A stretch of 64,000 bases of DNA from Brumimicrobium sp035497735 (GCA_035497735.1 DATJCX010000047.1:124001-188000); one strand, 5' to 3'; shown: positions 34,575 to 44,191, numbered from the stretch's first letter. Numbers and translations: made by a program. The notes: a model not told the origin generated them from the sequence alone.

Positions 34575-36917
34575 TTATTTAATATTGAAGTTATAGGTAA
34601 TAGAAGGAATAATCTTAAACAATGCTGTTTGCACCGCTTCTATATTCCCCGATTCATTTCCATCGTATTGGTCTGTAAAAGTAACTGAAAAAGCATTTTC
34701 TCTATTGTAAACGTTATAGATAGAGAAGCTTAAATTGTGTTTAAAGTGCTTTCTCTCTTTTAAATACCATGTCAATCCTAAATCTAAACGGTGGTAATTT
34801 GGCAATCGATTTTCATTTCGTTTTCCAAAGTAGGGAACTTTCTGTCCGTTTTCCATTTCATAAATTGCACTTGGGAAGGAAACCGCATCACCTGTATAGA
34901 ATACAAAACTAGTACTCATTACAATTTTCGGATTCAGTTGGTAAGAAAGCACAAAGTTAATATCGTGAATTCTATCTTGTCGTGCTGAAAACTCAACTCC
35001 ATCATCAATATCATCAAAAGTTCGCAAAGCACGCGATAAAGTATAGTTTACCCAACCTGTGAATTTACCCATGGTCTTTTTTACTTGAAACTCCACTCCG
35101 AAAGCTCTTCCTTTGCCGTAAACAAGCTCACCCTCAATGTGTTCGTTTAGAATTAAGTTTGCATTTGGACGGTAATCAATCTGATTTTGCAACCATTTGT
35201 AATACGTTTCTACAGAAACCTGCCATTCATCTTTTAAGAAATTCTTGTAGTATCCTAGCGCAATTTGATCACCGATTTGTGGCTTCACATTGTTAGTTGT
35301 TGGCACCCAAACATCCATTGGTGTACTTGCTGTAGCATTTGATAACTGGTGAATGTATTGGAAGATACGGTTGTAACCTGCTTTGATAGAATTATTTTCG
35401 TTGATGATAAAGCTAGCAGAAAAACGAGGTTCTATTCCTTGGTAATACTTCGCTGATTCCCAAGAAGCATAGAAGTCTTCTGTAAGAATGTTTCCTGCTT
35501 CATCAAATGTATAGGCCATCCCCTCTCCCATAAAGTTAAAACCTGAGTAACGAAGTCCGTAAATCAAAGCCAAACGATTTCCGATTTTCTGTTCGTTCTG
35601 AACATAAGCACCAATTTCTAAAGCATGTTTATTCTCGAGGTTTTTCAACTGAAACGCAACATCTTCTCCAGCTTCCATAAGTCCGGGTTTGAATGTATGG
35701 TGGATGAAGTTAACACCAAATTTTAAGGTATTGTTGTTATCCAAATAGTAGTTATAATCCTGCTTAACATTAAAGTCTCTAATTGCCGACTTCATTCCAA
35801 AACTACTTTTTCCTTGTCCTATCGTGAACTTATAATCGAAGTCACTATAGATTAAGGACGTATTCACAAAGAGTTTATCATTAAATAAGTGATTCCATCT
35901 TAAGGTTCCCGTCATATTCCCCCAGTCAAATCCAAAGTCTTTATTGAAAGAAAACTTATCTCTACCGAAGTAACCCGATAGATAAATTCTATCTTTTTCA
36001 CCAATCTTGTAATTTGCTTTTAAGTTTAAGTCATAGAAGAATAGTTTCGAATTTTTCACTTCATCATCTTTGGCTAAGAAAAGGAAAATATCCGCATAAC
36101 TCCTTCTTCCAGAAACCATGAAAGAACCTTTATCTTTTACAATTGGACCTTCGACCGTTAGTCGTGAAGAAATTAAACCAATTCCCCCAGAAGCTTCGAA
36201 TTTCTTGTTATTTCCGTCTCTCATACGAACATCAAGGACAGATGAAACTCTACCTCCATATTCTGCAGGAATACCAGACTTGTGTAAGGAAATATCTTTA
36301 ATCGCATCAGAATTAAAAACGGAAAAGAAGCCCATTAAATGCGCAGCGTTGTAAACTGTTGATTCGTCCAATAAAACCAAGTTTTGATCGGCACCACCAC
36401 CTCTAACGTAAAAACCTGTACTTCCTTCACCTCCACTTTTAATTCCAGGTGTTAACTGTAATGTTTTCAGTACGTCTTGTTCCCCAAAAAGAACAGGAAT
36501 AGTTGAAATAGACTTAGGGTCGAGACGGGTTACTTCCATTTGTGCTGAAGTAATGTTATCATTCTTCCTTTTGGAAGTTACTTGAACTTCTTCTAGTTCC
36601 TGAACGTCCTTCGCTTGATACAATTCCAACTTAATGACTGTATCCTTAGTCAAGTCCAACTCCAAAACACGTTCTTCATAGCCCATCGCACGATAAAGCA
36701 CCCTATGTTTACCAATCGGCAGCGATAGTGAATAGAATCCATAGACATTGGTACTTGCCCCAACATTCTCTAAATCAGTTGCAATAATAGAGGCGCCTAC
36801 AATATCTTCTCCATTTCTACCATCGGTAATTTGGCCACTTAAGGTGACTTTTTGGGAGAGAACTCCGTTAAATGCACCAAAAACCAGCACTAAGAGTAAT
36901 AAAATACTTTTTTTCAT
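34575..36917 (-). CDS. TonB-dependent outer-membrane receptor
   Basis: Energy-coupled outer-membrane importer, 780 aa from the ATG at 36917. That start was chosen because it begins the signal peptide KKSILLLLVLVFGAF; an in-frame start six codons earlier only adds MILKVL. Order: signal peptide, carboxypeptidase-regulatory-like domain (SGQITDGRNGEDIVGASI, GFYSLSLPIGKHRV), plug domain (near 140-240; GFYVRGGGADQNLVLLDE, PAEYGGRVSSVLDV), then a 22-strand barrel ending SITYNFNIK. The ligand is unknown. It forms a pair with the DUF4249 lipoprotein downstream. A TATTTTTG element lies upstream at 36977-36984. Confidence 0.92.
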   Translation of the reverse strand: MKKSILLLLVLVFGAFNGVLSQKVTLSGQITDGRNGEDIVGASIIATDLENVGASTNVYGFYSLSLPIGKHRVLYRAMGYEERVLELDLTKDTVIKLELYQAKDVQELEEVQVTSKRKNDNITSAQMEVTRLDPKSISTIPVLFGEQDVLKTLQLTPGIKSGGEGSTGFYVRGGGADQNLVLLDESTVYNAAHLMGFFSVFNSDAIKDISLHKSGIPAEYGGRVSSVLDVRMRDGNNKKFEASGGIGLISSRLTVEGPIVKDKGSFMVSGRRSYADIFLFLAKDDEVKNSKLFFYDLNLKANYKIGEKDRIYLSGYFGRDKFSFNKDFGFDWGNMTGTLRWNHLFNDKLFVNTSLIYSDFDYKFTIGQGKSSFGMKSAIRDFNVKQDYNYYLDNNNTLKFGVNFIHHTFKPGLMEAGEDVAFQLKNLENKHALEIGAYVQNEQKIGNRLALIYGLRYSGFNFMGEGMAYTFDEAGNILTEDFYASWESAKYYQGIEPRFSASFIINENNSIKAGYNRIFQYIHQLSNATASTPMDVWVPTTNNVKPQIGDQIALGYYKNFLKDEWQVSVETYYKWLQNQIDYRPNANLILNEHIEGELVYGKGRAFGVEFQVKKTMGKFTGWVNYTLSRALRTFDDIDDGVEFSARQDRIHDINFVLSYQLNPKIVMSTSFVFYTGDAVSFPSAIYEMENGQKVPYFGKRNENRLPNYHRLDLGLTWYLKERKHFKHNLSFSIYNVYNRENAFSVTFTDQYDGNESGNIEAVQTALFKIIPSITYNFNIK

Positions 36918-36976
36918 CAATACCTTTAATATCAATATGTTCTTTTAAATATAAGTTAAGTTTCACGTTAACCCTA

Positions 36977-36984
36977 CAAAAATA
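36977..36984 (-). promoter_or_regulatory. Predicted -7 element for the receptor operon (TATTTTTG)
   Basis: Exact TAnnTTTG on the minus strand, 60 bases before the receptor ATG. No Fur-like or other operator was recognised. Confidence 0.5.
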
Positions 36985-37170
36985 ATCAAAAAATAATGGA
37001 TATATACAAAACTTAATAAGTTTGATTTTATTATGAAAATTAATTTATCAATTCATAAAAGAAAATGAGTTTGCAGTTGGATTCTCTCTATTTTAAATAA
37101 TTATTGGATTATTTTTCAAGGACGAGCACTTTTTTTTAGTAATTTCGAAACTATTAATTTCAAACTTTAA

Positions 37171-39054
37171 ATGAACAATAATTTAGCAGTTGTAAACAAG
37201 AATATTGACCTCCTTAAGCGTTTATCTATCACGCTTTTAATGCTAACTATTACACGTATCATTTTCTTATTGGCCAATGCCAACTTTTTTAGTGGTGTTA
37301 CACTTTATGACTTTCTTGCTGGAGTTTGGATGGACCTAATAACGATAGGAATTTACTTTATTCCCTTCTATGCTTTATCTGTTCTTCCCCTACCTTTCTA
37401 TTTTTCGAAATGGTATCAATTACTGTTAAAAGTTGTTTTTCATATAACAAATACCACTGTAATTGCACTGAATTTGATTGATGTTGAATATTACAAATAT
37501 ACCCTAAAACGTAGTACAGCCGATATCTATTCTATGGTGACAGAAGGAAATAACATGAGTGAACTACTTCTAAGTTTCCTCAAAGACTTTTGGTGGATTC
37601 TACTTATATTTATACTTTTAATTACAGCGAGTAACTATCTATATAGCAAAACAATAGATTATTTAAAGAAAGAATATAAATGGTATCTTGAAGCACCCAA
37701 TTTCATCCTTATCACATTACTTTTTCTAATTATTGGGCGTGGTGGATTTGGCTATCGACCAGCTGATATGTTAACAGCTGCAAAAATAACTTCTGCTAAA
37801 AAAGCTGCTTTAGTTGCCAATACACCTTTGTCTATTATCAAAACCTTTGGGAAGTCATCCATCGAATTAAAAGACTATTTTAAAGAAGGCAGCGAATACA
37901 TTTTAAAGCCTATTTATACGCCTTCACCGGAATATAAAATTCGTGAGAATGTAAACGTAATGATTGTCATTCTTGAAAGTTTTGGAGATGAGTGGTTGGG
38001 TCAAAAAACCGGTGGCCCCTACACTCCTTTCTTAGACTCTTTACTAGATGAATCTTTGTATTTTGAAAACGGCTTTGCGAATGGTAAAAAATCCATTGAA
38101 GCTGTACCATCAATCTTTGCAGGTATCCCTAGTTTAATGGACAATCCATATATCTCTTCTTTATACGGAACAAACAATATTGAAGCATTGCCACAAATTT
38201 TAAGTCGTCAAGGCTATTCTTCCGGTTTTTTCCATGGAGCGACAAACGGTTCTATGAAATTCGATGTTTTTGCTGCGCATTTAGGATTCGAAAACTATTA
38301 CGGTAGAACGGAGTTCAATGATGAAAGCAAGGCCGATGGCGCTTGGGGAATATTGGATGAATACTTTATGCCATGGACGGCTGAAATGATTACCACCGAA
38401 CTAAAAGAACCGTTTTTAGCGGGTTTATTTACACTTTCTTCTCACCATCCTTACTTTGTGCCTGAAGAGTATCGAGAAACACTGCCTAAAGGTCCAGCAC
38501 CAATAGCACAGTCGATAGCCTATTCAGATATGAGTTTAAAACTCTTCTTTGAAGAAGCAAAACAACAACCTTGGTATAAAAATACGATTTTTGTGATTAC
38601 AGCCGATCACACTCCTTCTGGTTATTCGATTAGATACAACCAAACAAGTGGTGCTTTTCAAGTTCCTATCGCAATTTTTGACCCGATGAAGGAGGTAGCG
38701 CCTAAAAGAGAAAGTGAAATCTTTAATCACATCGATATCATGCCGACTTTATTAGACTTAACAGGTTATAACAAAGCGGTTTATTCCTTTGGAAGTTCAT
38801 ACTTCGACAAAAAAAACAAGGCATTTAATGTGAATTATTTAGACAATACATTTATTTACTTCGAAGACGATTATGTAATCAATGTGATTGATGACCAAAC
38901 GGTTGGATTCTACAATTACCATATAGACACGCTTCTCCATTATGACTCGACAAAATTCTATAGGAATAAAAGCCAGGAAATGGGCAATAAATTAAAAGGT
39001 GTTATTCAGACTTATAATCGTGATTTAATCAATAATACAATGATTGTGAAATGA
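37171..39054 (+). CDS. LtaS-like sulfatase-fold phosphoglycerol/phosphoethanolamine transferase
   Basis: Alkaline-phosphatase-superfamily membrane enzyme, 627 aa. Five hydrophobic segments occupy residues 18-190. The catalytic domain follows from about 260, with VIVILESFGDEW (metal-binding Glu269), the nucleophile in NGKKSIEA (Ser308, where LtaS-type enzymes have Thr), SSHHPYF (near 423) and TADHTPSG (Asp479, His480). LtaS-type enzymes move glycerophosphate from phosphatidylglycerol and release diacylglycerol; related Gram-negative enzymes modify periplasmic glycans or lipid A. Lipoteichoic acid is not expected here, so the acceptor is unknown. Its stop overlaps the start of a lipid-kinase gene, which could recycle released diacylglycerol. 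Confidence 0.85.
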   Translation: MNNNLAVVNKNIDLLKRLSITLLMLTITRIIFLLANANFFSGVTLYDFLAGVWMDLITIGIYFIPFYALSVLPLPFYFSKWYQLLLKVVFHITNTTVIALNLIDVEYYKYTLKRSTADIYSMVTEGNNMSELLLSFLKDFWWILLIFILLITASNYLYSKTIDYLKKEYKWYLEAPNFILITLLFLIIGRGGFGYRPADMLTAAKITSAKKAALVANTPLSIIKTFGKSSIELKDYFKEGSEYILKPIYTPSPEYKIRENVNVMIVILESFGDEWLGQKTGGPYTPFLDSLLDESLYFENGFANGKKSIEAVPSIFAGIPSLMDNPYISSLYGTNNIEALPQILSRQGYSSGFFHGATNGSMKFDVFAAHLGFENYYGRTEFNDESKADGAWGILDEYFMPWTAEMITTELKEPFLAGLFTLSSHHPYFVPEEYRETLPKGPAPIAQSIAYSDMSLKLFFEEAKQQPWYKNTIFVITADHTPSGYSIRYNQTSGAFQVPIAIFDPMKEVAPKRESEIFNHIDIMPTLLDLTGYNKAVYSFGSSYFDKKNKAFNVNYLDNTFIYFEDDYVINVIDDQTVGFYNYHIDTLLHYDSTKFYRNKSQEMGNKLKGVIQTYNRDLINNTMIVK

Positions 39055-39911
39055 AAACGATAAGATTTATCATTAATCCTATTTCAGGAGTTGGAAAGAA
39101 AAATACAGTTCCCCCACTTATTGAAAAGTATTTGGACCATACAAAGTTTAAATACGAACTAATCTATACAGAATACCGCAAGCACGCCTTTGAGATCAGT
39201 AAACAAGCTTCAGAAGATGGAATTGATATAGTTTGCGTAGTTGGAGGTGACGGTTCGGTAAACGAGGCAGGAACAGCCTTAATAGGTAGTAAAACTATAT
39301 TCTCTATTCTTCCAACAGGTTCAGGAAATGGTGTTGCCAGACATATGGGAATTCCTTTGAATTTAAAAAAGGCGATTCAGCGCATCAACAGAGAGAAAGT
39401 TGTGATAATGGACACGGTTGATATCAATAATCATCCAGCCATTGGTGTATCTGGTTTTGGTTTCGACGCTATTGTTGCCAAAAGATTTGATGAATATCAC
39501 AAAAGAGGTTTAGCTAGTTATGCCAAACTTGTTCTAAAAGAATGGCGTGGTTACAAAGGAATCGACGTCGTTTACAACGGTGAAATGCATAAAAACTTAT
39601 TGTTTTGTTGTATTGCAAATACCAATCAATTCGGAAATAACTTTGTGATATCTCCTACTTCAGATGTAACTGATGGGAAAATTGAAATTGTTATGGTAAA
39701 ATTGCCAAAGACATTCGCCTTAATGGGACTATTGCTTTCTTCCTTATTAAAGAAGGTTGGTAATTCTGAATATGTAATGACTTACAAAACAGATAAGGCG
39801 AATTTAATCGTTCACGACACACATGGACATATCGATGGTGATCCTATCACTTGTACTTACAATCAATTAACAGTAAACTGTGTGCCTAAATCTTTGAAAA
39901 TTATCGTATAA
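39051..39911 (+). CDS. Diacylglycerol/lipid kinase family protein (DagK/YegS type)
   Basis: Soluble lipid kinase of the diacylglycerol-kinase catalytic fold, 286 aa. It shows FIINPISG at the N-terminus, the ATP-binding VVGGDGSVNE (62-71), ILPTGSGNGVARHMG (84-98) and the conserved GVSGFGFDA near 130. The later stretch GKIEIVMVK and the C-terminal GHIDGDP fit the YegS/DgkB layout. It overlaps the LtaS-like gene by four bases (ATGA) and ends one base inside ung. Co-translation with the transferase suggests it phosphorylates a lipid by-product, probably diacylglycerol. That link is inference. Confidence 0.9.
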   Translation: MKTIRFIINPISGVGKKNTVPPLIEKYLDHTKFKYELIYTEYRKHAFEISKQASEDGIDIVCVVGGDGSVNEAGTALIGSKTIFSILPTGSGNGVARHMGIPLNLKKAIQRINREKVVIMDTVDINNHPAIGVSGFGFDAIVAKRFDEYHKRGLASYAKLVLKEWRGYKGIDVVYNGEMHKNLLFCCIANTNQFGNNFVISPTSDVTDGKIEIVMVKLPKTFALMGLLLSSLLKKVGNSEYVMTYKTDKANLIVHDTHGHIDGDPITCTYNQLTVNCVPKSLKIIV

Positions 39912-40597
39912 TGTTTGACATAACAGCATCTTGGAATAGAATATTACAAGCAGAATTTGAAAAGGAATATTATCAGAATTTACTTGCCTTTCTAGAAGAG
40001 GAATACAGTGAACATGAAGTTTTTCCTCCTAAAAATCAAGTATATAATGCCTTTAACATAACAACATTTGAGAATGTAAAGGTGGTTGTTATCGGTCAAG
40101 ACCCCTATCACGATGTAAGCCAGGCACATGGACTTTGTTTTTCTGTAAACGAAGGCATTAAATTACCCCCCTCTTTGGTGAATATATTTAAGGAACAAAA
40201 AGAGGATTTAGGACTTGAAATTCCTTTTAGTGGAAAACTTACAAGTTGGGCCGAACAAGGTGTATTATTACTTAATGCAACACTTACCGTTCGAGCACAT
40301 CAAGCAGGCTCACATCAGAAAAAAGGTTGGGAAACTTTCACAGATGAAGTTATCAAAATCATTTCAAAAGAAAAGAAAGATGTAATTTTTCTACTTTGGG
40401 GCGGATTTGCAAAGAAAAAAGCGAGTTTAATAGATGCCGAAAAGCACCATATATTGACAAGTGGTCATCCCTCTCCTTTAAGTGCAAATCGCGGACATTG
40501 GTTTGGAAACAAGCATTTCAGCAAGGTCAATGAAATATTGAAAAGTATAGGTAAAAAAGAAATTGACTGGGAATTGAAGTCCGAATGGAATCAATAA
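39911..40597 (+). CDS. ung: Uracil-DNA glycosylase
   Basis: Removes uracil from DNA to start base-excision repair. It is a family 1 enzyme, 228 aa. The water-activating loop GQDPYHD (62-68, Asp64), the uracil-binding Phe in LCFSV, LLLNATLTVR, LLWGGFAKKK and the leucine-loop motif HPSPLSANRG with catalytic His are all present. Its ATG overlaps the stop of the lipid kinase gene (TAATG), so it is translated from the same message. The functional link is probably only transcriptional. A copy of the dispersed repeat element lies immediately downstream. Confidence 0.96.
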   Translation: MFDITASWNRILQAEFEKEYYQNLLAFLEEEYSEHEVFPPKNQVYNAFNITTFENVKVVVIGQDPYHDVSQAHGLCFSVNEGIKLPPSLVNIFKEQKEDLGLEIPFSGKLTSWAEQGVLLLNATLTVRAHQAGSHQKKGWETFTDEVIKIISKEKKDVIFLLWGGFAKKKASLIDAEKHHILTSGHPSPLSANRGHWFGNKHFSKVNEILKSIGKKEIDWELKSEWNQ

Positions 40598-40598
40598 A

Positions 40599-40721
40599 TA
40601 GATGTCTCAAAAGTGGCGAACTATGACCTTGTTTAAAATTCAAACTCAATCACCTACACTAACAGGCTCTTTCGCTCTCATTTCTAAAGTCTTGTAGCTA
40701 TCTAATCTTTTGAAACATCTA
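40599..40721. repeat. Dispersed inverted-repeat element, copy A
   Basis: A 123-base element with terminal inverted repeats: TAGATGTCTCAAAAG at the left end and CTTTTGAAACATCTA at the right, matching at 14 of 15 positions as reverse complements. The interior (GGCGAACTATG, AAAATTCAAA, GGCTCTTTCGCTCTCATTTC) aligns with copies B (54254) and C (63915). No coding capacity. It lies two bases after the ung stop and may act as its transcript end, but it has no T tract. Confidence 0.75.
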
Positions 40722-40769
40722 GTACTTTATTATAAAACTTTGTAGTTTTTACAACATTCAGCAAGTTAA

Positions 40770-41648
40770 CTATCCTTTGATAGTCGCCATTGCAACTTTC
40801 ATTTTCTCTTTCAGGTCATTACTAACCTCTGTTAAAGGCAAGCGTACCGTATCATTACAAATTCCGATATTCTCTAAACAAGCCTTAATTCCAGAAGGGT
40901 TTCCTTCAGCAAAGAAAAGATTGGTAATGTCTAACATTTTATAATGCAATTCATTGGCTGTTTTTAAGTCGCCTTTTAAAGCCGCATTCATCATAGACGA
41001 GAACTCTTTTGGCAATGCGTTTGCAACTACAGAAATAACACCGTGACCACCGATTAAAGCACAAGGCATCGCCAAAGCATCTTCTCCTGATAAAACTAGA
41101 AAATCTTTCGGAGCATTCTTGATGATTTGCATCACTTGTTCCATATTTCCTGAAGCTTCTTTCATTCCAATGATGTTGTCAACTTTTGCTAACTCCAAAG
41201 TAGTTTCCGCTGTCATATTACTTGAAGTTCGTCCAGGAACATTGTAAAGTATAATTGGCTTCTTAGCTGCTTTTGCTAATGCTTTATAATGCGCAACGAT
41301 TCCACGTTGACTTGGTTTATTATAATGTGGTGAAGCGCTTAAATAAGCATTTACACCTGCATTTGAATTGGCAGTTTCAATATCTCTAACCAAAGCAGCA
41401 GTATCATTTCCGCCCAATCCTAATACGATAGGTAAACGACCTTTATTTTGATCAATAACGATTGCTAAAGTTTGCGCTTTCTCTGCATCTGTCAAAGTAG
41501 CTGCTTCACCTGTTGAACCTTGAACAACAAGGAAATTAGTTCCATTCTCAATTTGAAAGTCAACCAACTTTCTTAAGCCTTGTTCGTCAAGACTTCCGTC
41601 TCTGTTAAACGGTGTTACCAAAGCCACACCTGTACCTGAAAATTTCAT
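40770..41648 (-). CDS. dapA: 4-hydroxy-tetrahydrodipicolinate synthase
   Basis: Condenses pyruvate with aspartate semialdehyde, the first committed step of lysine and diaminopimelate synthesis. The 292-aa TIM barrel contains GSTGEAATLT (44-53), Tyr135 in LYNVPGRTSSN and the Schiff-base Lys163 in GMKEASGN. The late motif SVVANALPKE is also standard. It is the last gene of a minus-strand run starting at prmC and overlaps the upstream small gene by one base (TAATG), so it is translationally coupled to it. Confidence 0.96.
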   Translation of the reverse strand: MKFSGTGVALVTPFNRDGSLDEQGLRKLVDFQIENGTNFLVVQGSTGEAATLTDAEKAQTLAIVIDQNKGRLPIVLGLGGNDTAALVRDIETANSNAGVNAYLSASPHYNKPSQRGIVAHYKALAKAAKKPIILYNVPGRTSSNMTAETTLELAKVDNIIGMKEASGNMEQVMQIIKNAPKDFLVLSGEDALAMPCALIGGHGVISVVANALPKEFSSMMNAALKGDLKTANELHYKMLDITNLFFAEGNPSGIKACLENIGICNDTVRLPLTEVSNDLKEKMKVAMATIKG

Positions 41649-42088
41649 TATAATTGAATTTTAGTTAAATAATAATCTAATTGTTTAAAGAATTTACCCT
41701 CTTTTAGTTCAGTATCTTGAATTGAAATATCGAAATCAGGTAAATCTTCATTCGCCATTCCAATTGTCAGCAAATTTGAATTTTTCAATATGCGTTTTAA
41801 AGCAGGAAACTCCTTCTCTACTGCAATTAGTAAAGCTTTGTTGGGTGTTTTTTCTAAGCATTTTCTAACTTTATCATTCTTCAGTTTTCTGAACAAGTTA
41901 AAGTCTTTCTTCGTTAGATAATAAACATCTTTAATTTCTGGTAAATCTACGTTTTTCTCTACCTTTTTAACCCAAAGTATATAAGAAAATGAAGCTATGT
42001 CGGAAATGTTTTTTTCGATCAAACTTTTCAAATGTTGAAAGTCGTGCTCTCCTTCCCATTTTGCTACAATCACCAATTCCTTTTTCAT
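41648..42088 (-). CDS. Small conserved-looking protein between ligA and dapA
   Basis: A 146-residue protein without signal peptide or membrane segment. It starts KKELVIVAKWEGEHDFQHLKSL and has alternating beta and alpha segments (VYYLTKKDFNLFRKL, NKALLIAVEKEFPALKRIL, LLTIGMANEDLPDFDISI). It resembles an uncharacterised Flavobacteria family found next to ligA and dapA, possibly DUF6913, but I recall this only loosely. It directly abuts ligA and overlaps dapA by one base, so it is surely co-transcribed. Function unknown. Confidence 0.7.
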   Translation of the reverse strand: MKKELVIVAKWEGEHDFQHLKSLIEKNISDIASFSYILWVKKVEKNVDLPEIKDVYYLTKKDFNLFRKLKNDKVRKCLEKTPNKALLIAVEKEFPALKRILKNSNLLTIGMANEDLPDFDISIQDTELKEGKFFKQLDYYLTKIQL

Positions 42089-44101
42089 CTATTTACCAAT
42101 TAACTTTAAGAATTGTTCTTCATTTAAAATTTCAACTCCTAAATTAGTCGCTTTCTCCAATTTTGCGGGTCCCATATTGTCTCCTGCTACTACATAAGAA
42201 GTTTTAGCAGAAATACTTCCGACGTTTTTACCACCATTCGCTTCAATTAAAGCTTTCAATTCATTTCTTGATACCGTATGAAAAACACCAGAAACAACTA
42301 TCGACTTTCCTTCTAAGGCATTGCTGTCGAGTTCTTTTTCTTCTATTTCAAATTGTAAACCAGCTACTTTTAAATCTTGGATTATTTTTAAATTCTCTTC
42401 TTGTTTAAAATGTTGCAGAATAGAAAGTGCGATCTTCTCTCCGACTTCATCGATTTGAATTAGTGCCTCGTAATCAGCAGCAATGATAGCGTCGATATTT
42501 TTCAATGCTTTGGCAACTTTCTTTGCAACTGTTTCTCCAACATGTCTAATTCCCAAGGCAAAAAGAACACGTTCAAAAGGAACTTCCTTAGACTTTTCTA
42601 GTCCTTCAAGAATATTGTTTGCTGACTTCTCTCCCATTCTTTCCATGGTGGAAATTTGCTCAAATTTCAAGGAATATAAATCAGCACTGTTGTGGATATA
42701 TCCCACTTTGAATAATTGTTCCACCGTTTCCGCTCCGATACCATCAATATTCATCGCTTTACGAGAAATAAAGTGGATAATTCTACCCGTAATCTGTGGC
42801 GGACAACCCAAGTCGTTTAGACAATAATGTTGCGCTTCACCTTCATATCTCGTCAAAGGAGATTCGCATTCTGGACATTTATCGATAAATTCTATTTTAG
42901 TTGCATCGGGAAGTCTTTTCTCCACATCTACACCAACAATTTTAGGAATAATTTCTCCACCTTTTTCTACGAAAACAGTATCTTTTTCATACAAATCTAA
43001 AATCGCCATTTGGTCGGCATTGTGCAAAGAAGCTCTTCTCACAACCGTTCCACCTAAAGCGACAGGAGATAGATTGGCAACAGGAGTAATCGCCCCCGTT
43101 CTACCAACTTGATATGTTACCGCTTCTAAAGTCGAACTTGCGGTCTCCGTTTTAAACTTATAGGCAATTGCCCAACGCGGAGATTTTGCAGTCATCCCAA
43201 GACTTTCTTGTTGCTCGTAACTGTCCACCTTAATCACCACACCATCTATCTCAAAAGGTAGTTCAGCACGGTGCTCATTCCAATAATGGATAAACTCCAT
43301 GATACCTTCGATCGAATTCGTTTTCTTTAGATAATTATTTTTTGGTAAAGGGATTTTAAAGCCCCATTCCCCAGCTTTTATTACACTATCGTAATGACCA
43401 TCCGTCAAATCTTCAACACCTTGAACAGAATACAGGAAACAATCCAAACCACGCTGTGCAACCACACTTGAGTCTTGAAGTTTCAAGGTGCCTGAAGCAG
43501 TGTTTCTAGGATTGGCGAACAATTCTAAACCTTCGCTTTCTCTTTTCTCATTTAAGCGATTAAAAGCTTCATGTGGAAAAATGATTTCACCACGAATTTC
43601 AAATCTTTGCGGGTAGTCGCCTTTTAATTTCAACGGAATCGTTCTAATCGTTTTCACATTCGCAGAAATATCTTCACCTTGCGAACCGTCACCACGCGTT
43701 ACCGCCTGAACAAATTCACCGTTTTCGTAGCGAATACCAATTGCAACACCATCGTATTTCAATTCGCAAACATACTCTAGTTCACCAACTGCCAGTTTCT
43801 TAACTCTATTCTCCCATTCCACTATCTCCTCCTCAGAGTATGAGTTGGAAAGCGAAAGCATAGGATATTCATGAACAACGGTTTTAAACTTTTTAGTAAT
43901 ATCTCCACCAACCCTTTTAGTAGGACTATTAACTGCTGCAAGTTCCGGAAACTTTCCTTCTAACTCTTGCAATTGCTTTAACAATTGGTCAAACTCAAAA
44001 TCCGAAACGATTGAAACATTTTCTATATAATAGGCATGGTTCAATCGGTTTAATTCCTTTGTTAACGCTTCAATTTTTACTTTAGCTTCCTCTTTTGTCA
44101 T
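42089..44101 (-). CDS. ligA: NAD-dependent DNA ligase
   Basis: Seals nicks in replication and repair using NAD+. The 670-aa protein has the N-terminal Ia domain (NHAYYIENVSIVSDFEFD), the adenylation motif CELKYDG with Lys115, the RGEI motif near 172, and an OB fold. A zinc site (CPEC...HYC...GC, near 405-430), helix-hairpin-helix repeats (MNIDGIGAETVEQL, GIRHVGETVAKK) and a C-terminal BRCT domain (from about 592) complete it. All family parts are present. It lies 91 bases after the ion-channel gene and directly before the 146-aa gene. Confidence 0.97.
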   Translation of the reverse strand: MTKEEAKVKIEALTKELNRLNHAYYIENVSIVSDFEFDQLLKQLQELEGKFPELAAVNSPTKRVGGDITKKFKTVVHEYPMLSLSNSYSEEEIVEWENRVKKLAVGELEYVCELKYDGVAIGIRYENGEFVQAVTRGDGSQGEDISANVKTIRTIPLKLKGDYPQRFEIRGEIIFPHEAFNRLNEKRESEGLELFANPRNTASGTLKLQDSSVVAQRGLDCFLYSVQGVEDLTDGHYDSVIKAGEWGFKIPLPKNNYLKKTNSIEGIMEFIHYWNEHRAELPFEIDGVVIKVDSYEQQESLGMTAKSPRWAIAYKFKTETASSTLEAVTYQVGRTGAITPVANLSPVALGGTVVRRASLHNADQMAILDLYEKDTVFVEKGGEIIPKIVGVDVEKRLPDATKIEFIDKCPECESPLTRYEGEAQHYCLNDLGCPPQITGRIIHFISRKAMNIDGIGAETVEQLFKVGYIHNSADLYSLKFEQISTMERMGEKSANNILEGLEKSKEVPFERVLFALGIRHVGETVAKKVAKALKNIDAIIAADYEALIQIDEVGEKIALSILQHFKQEENLKIIQDLKVAGLQFEIEEKELDSNALEGKSIVVSGVFHTVSRNELKALIEANGGKNVGSISAKTSYVVAGDNMGPAKLEKATNLGVEILNEEQFLKLIGK

Positions 44102-44191
44102 CGTTCACTTAAATATCTGTAAAATTACATTTTTATATTGAAAATATCTTTAAAGTTTCAACTGTAATTTATAAACTATATAATCTATTTT

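Noticed and set aside
42483..42827. Plus-strand 114-codon frame
   Set aside because: It overlaps ligA, which has all its domains intact; the antisense frame has no recognisable features.
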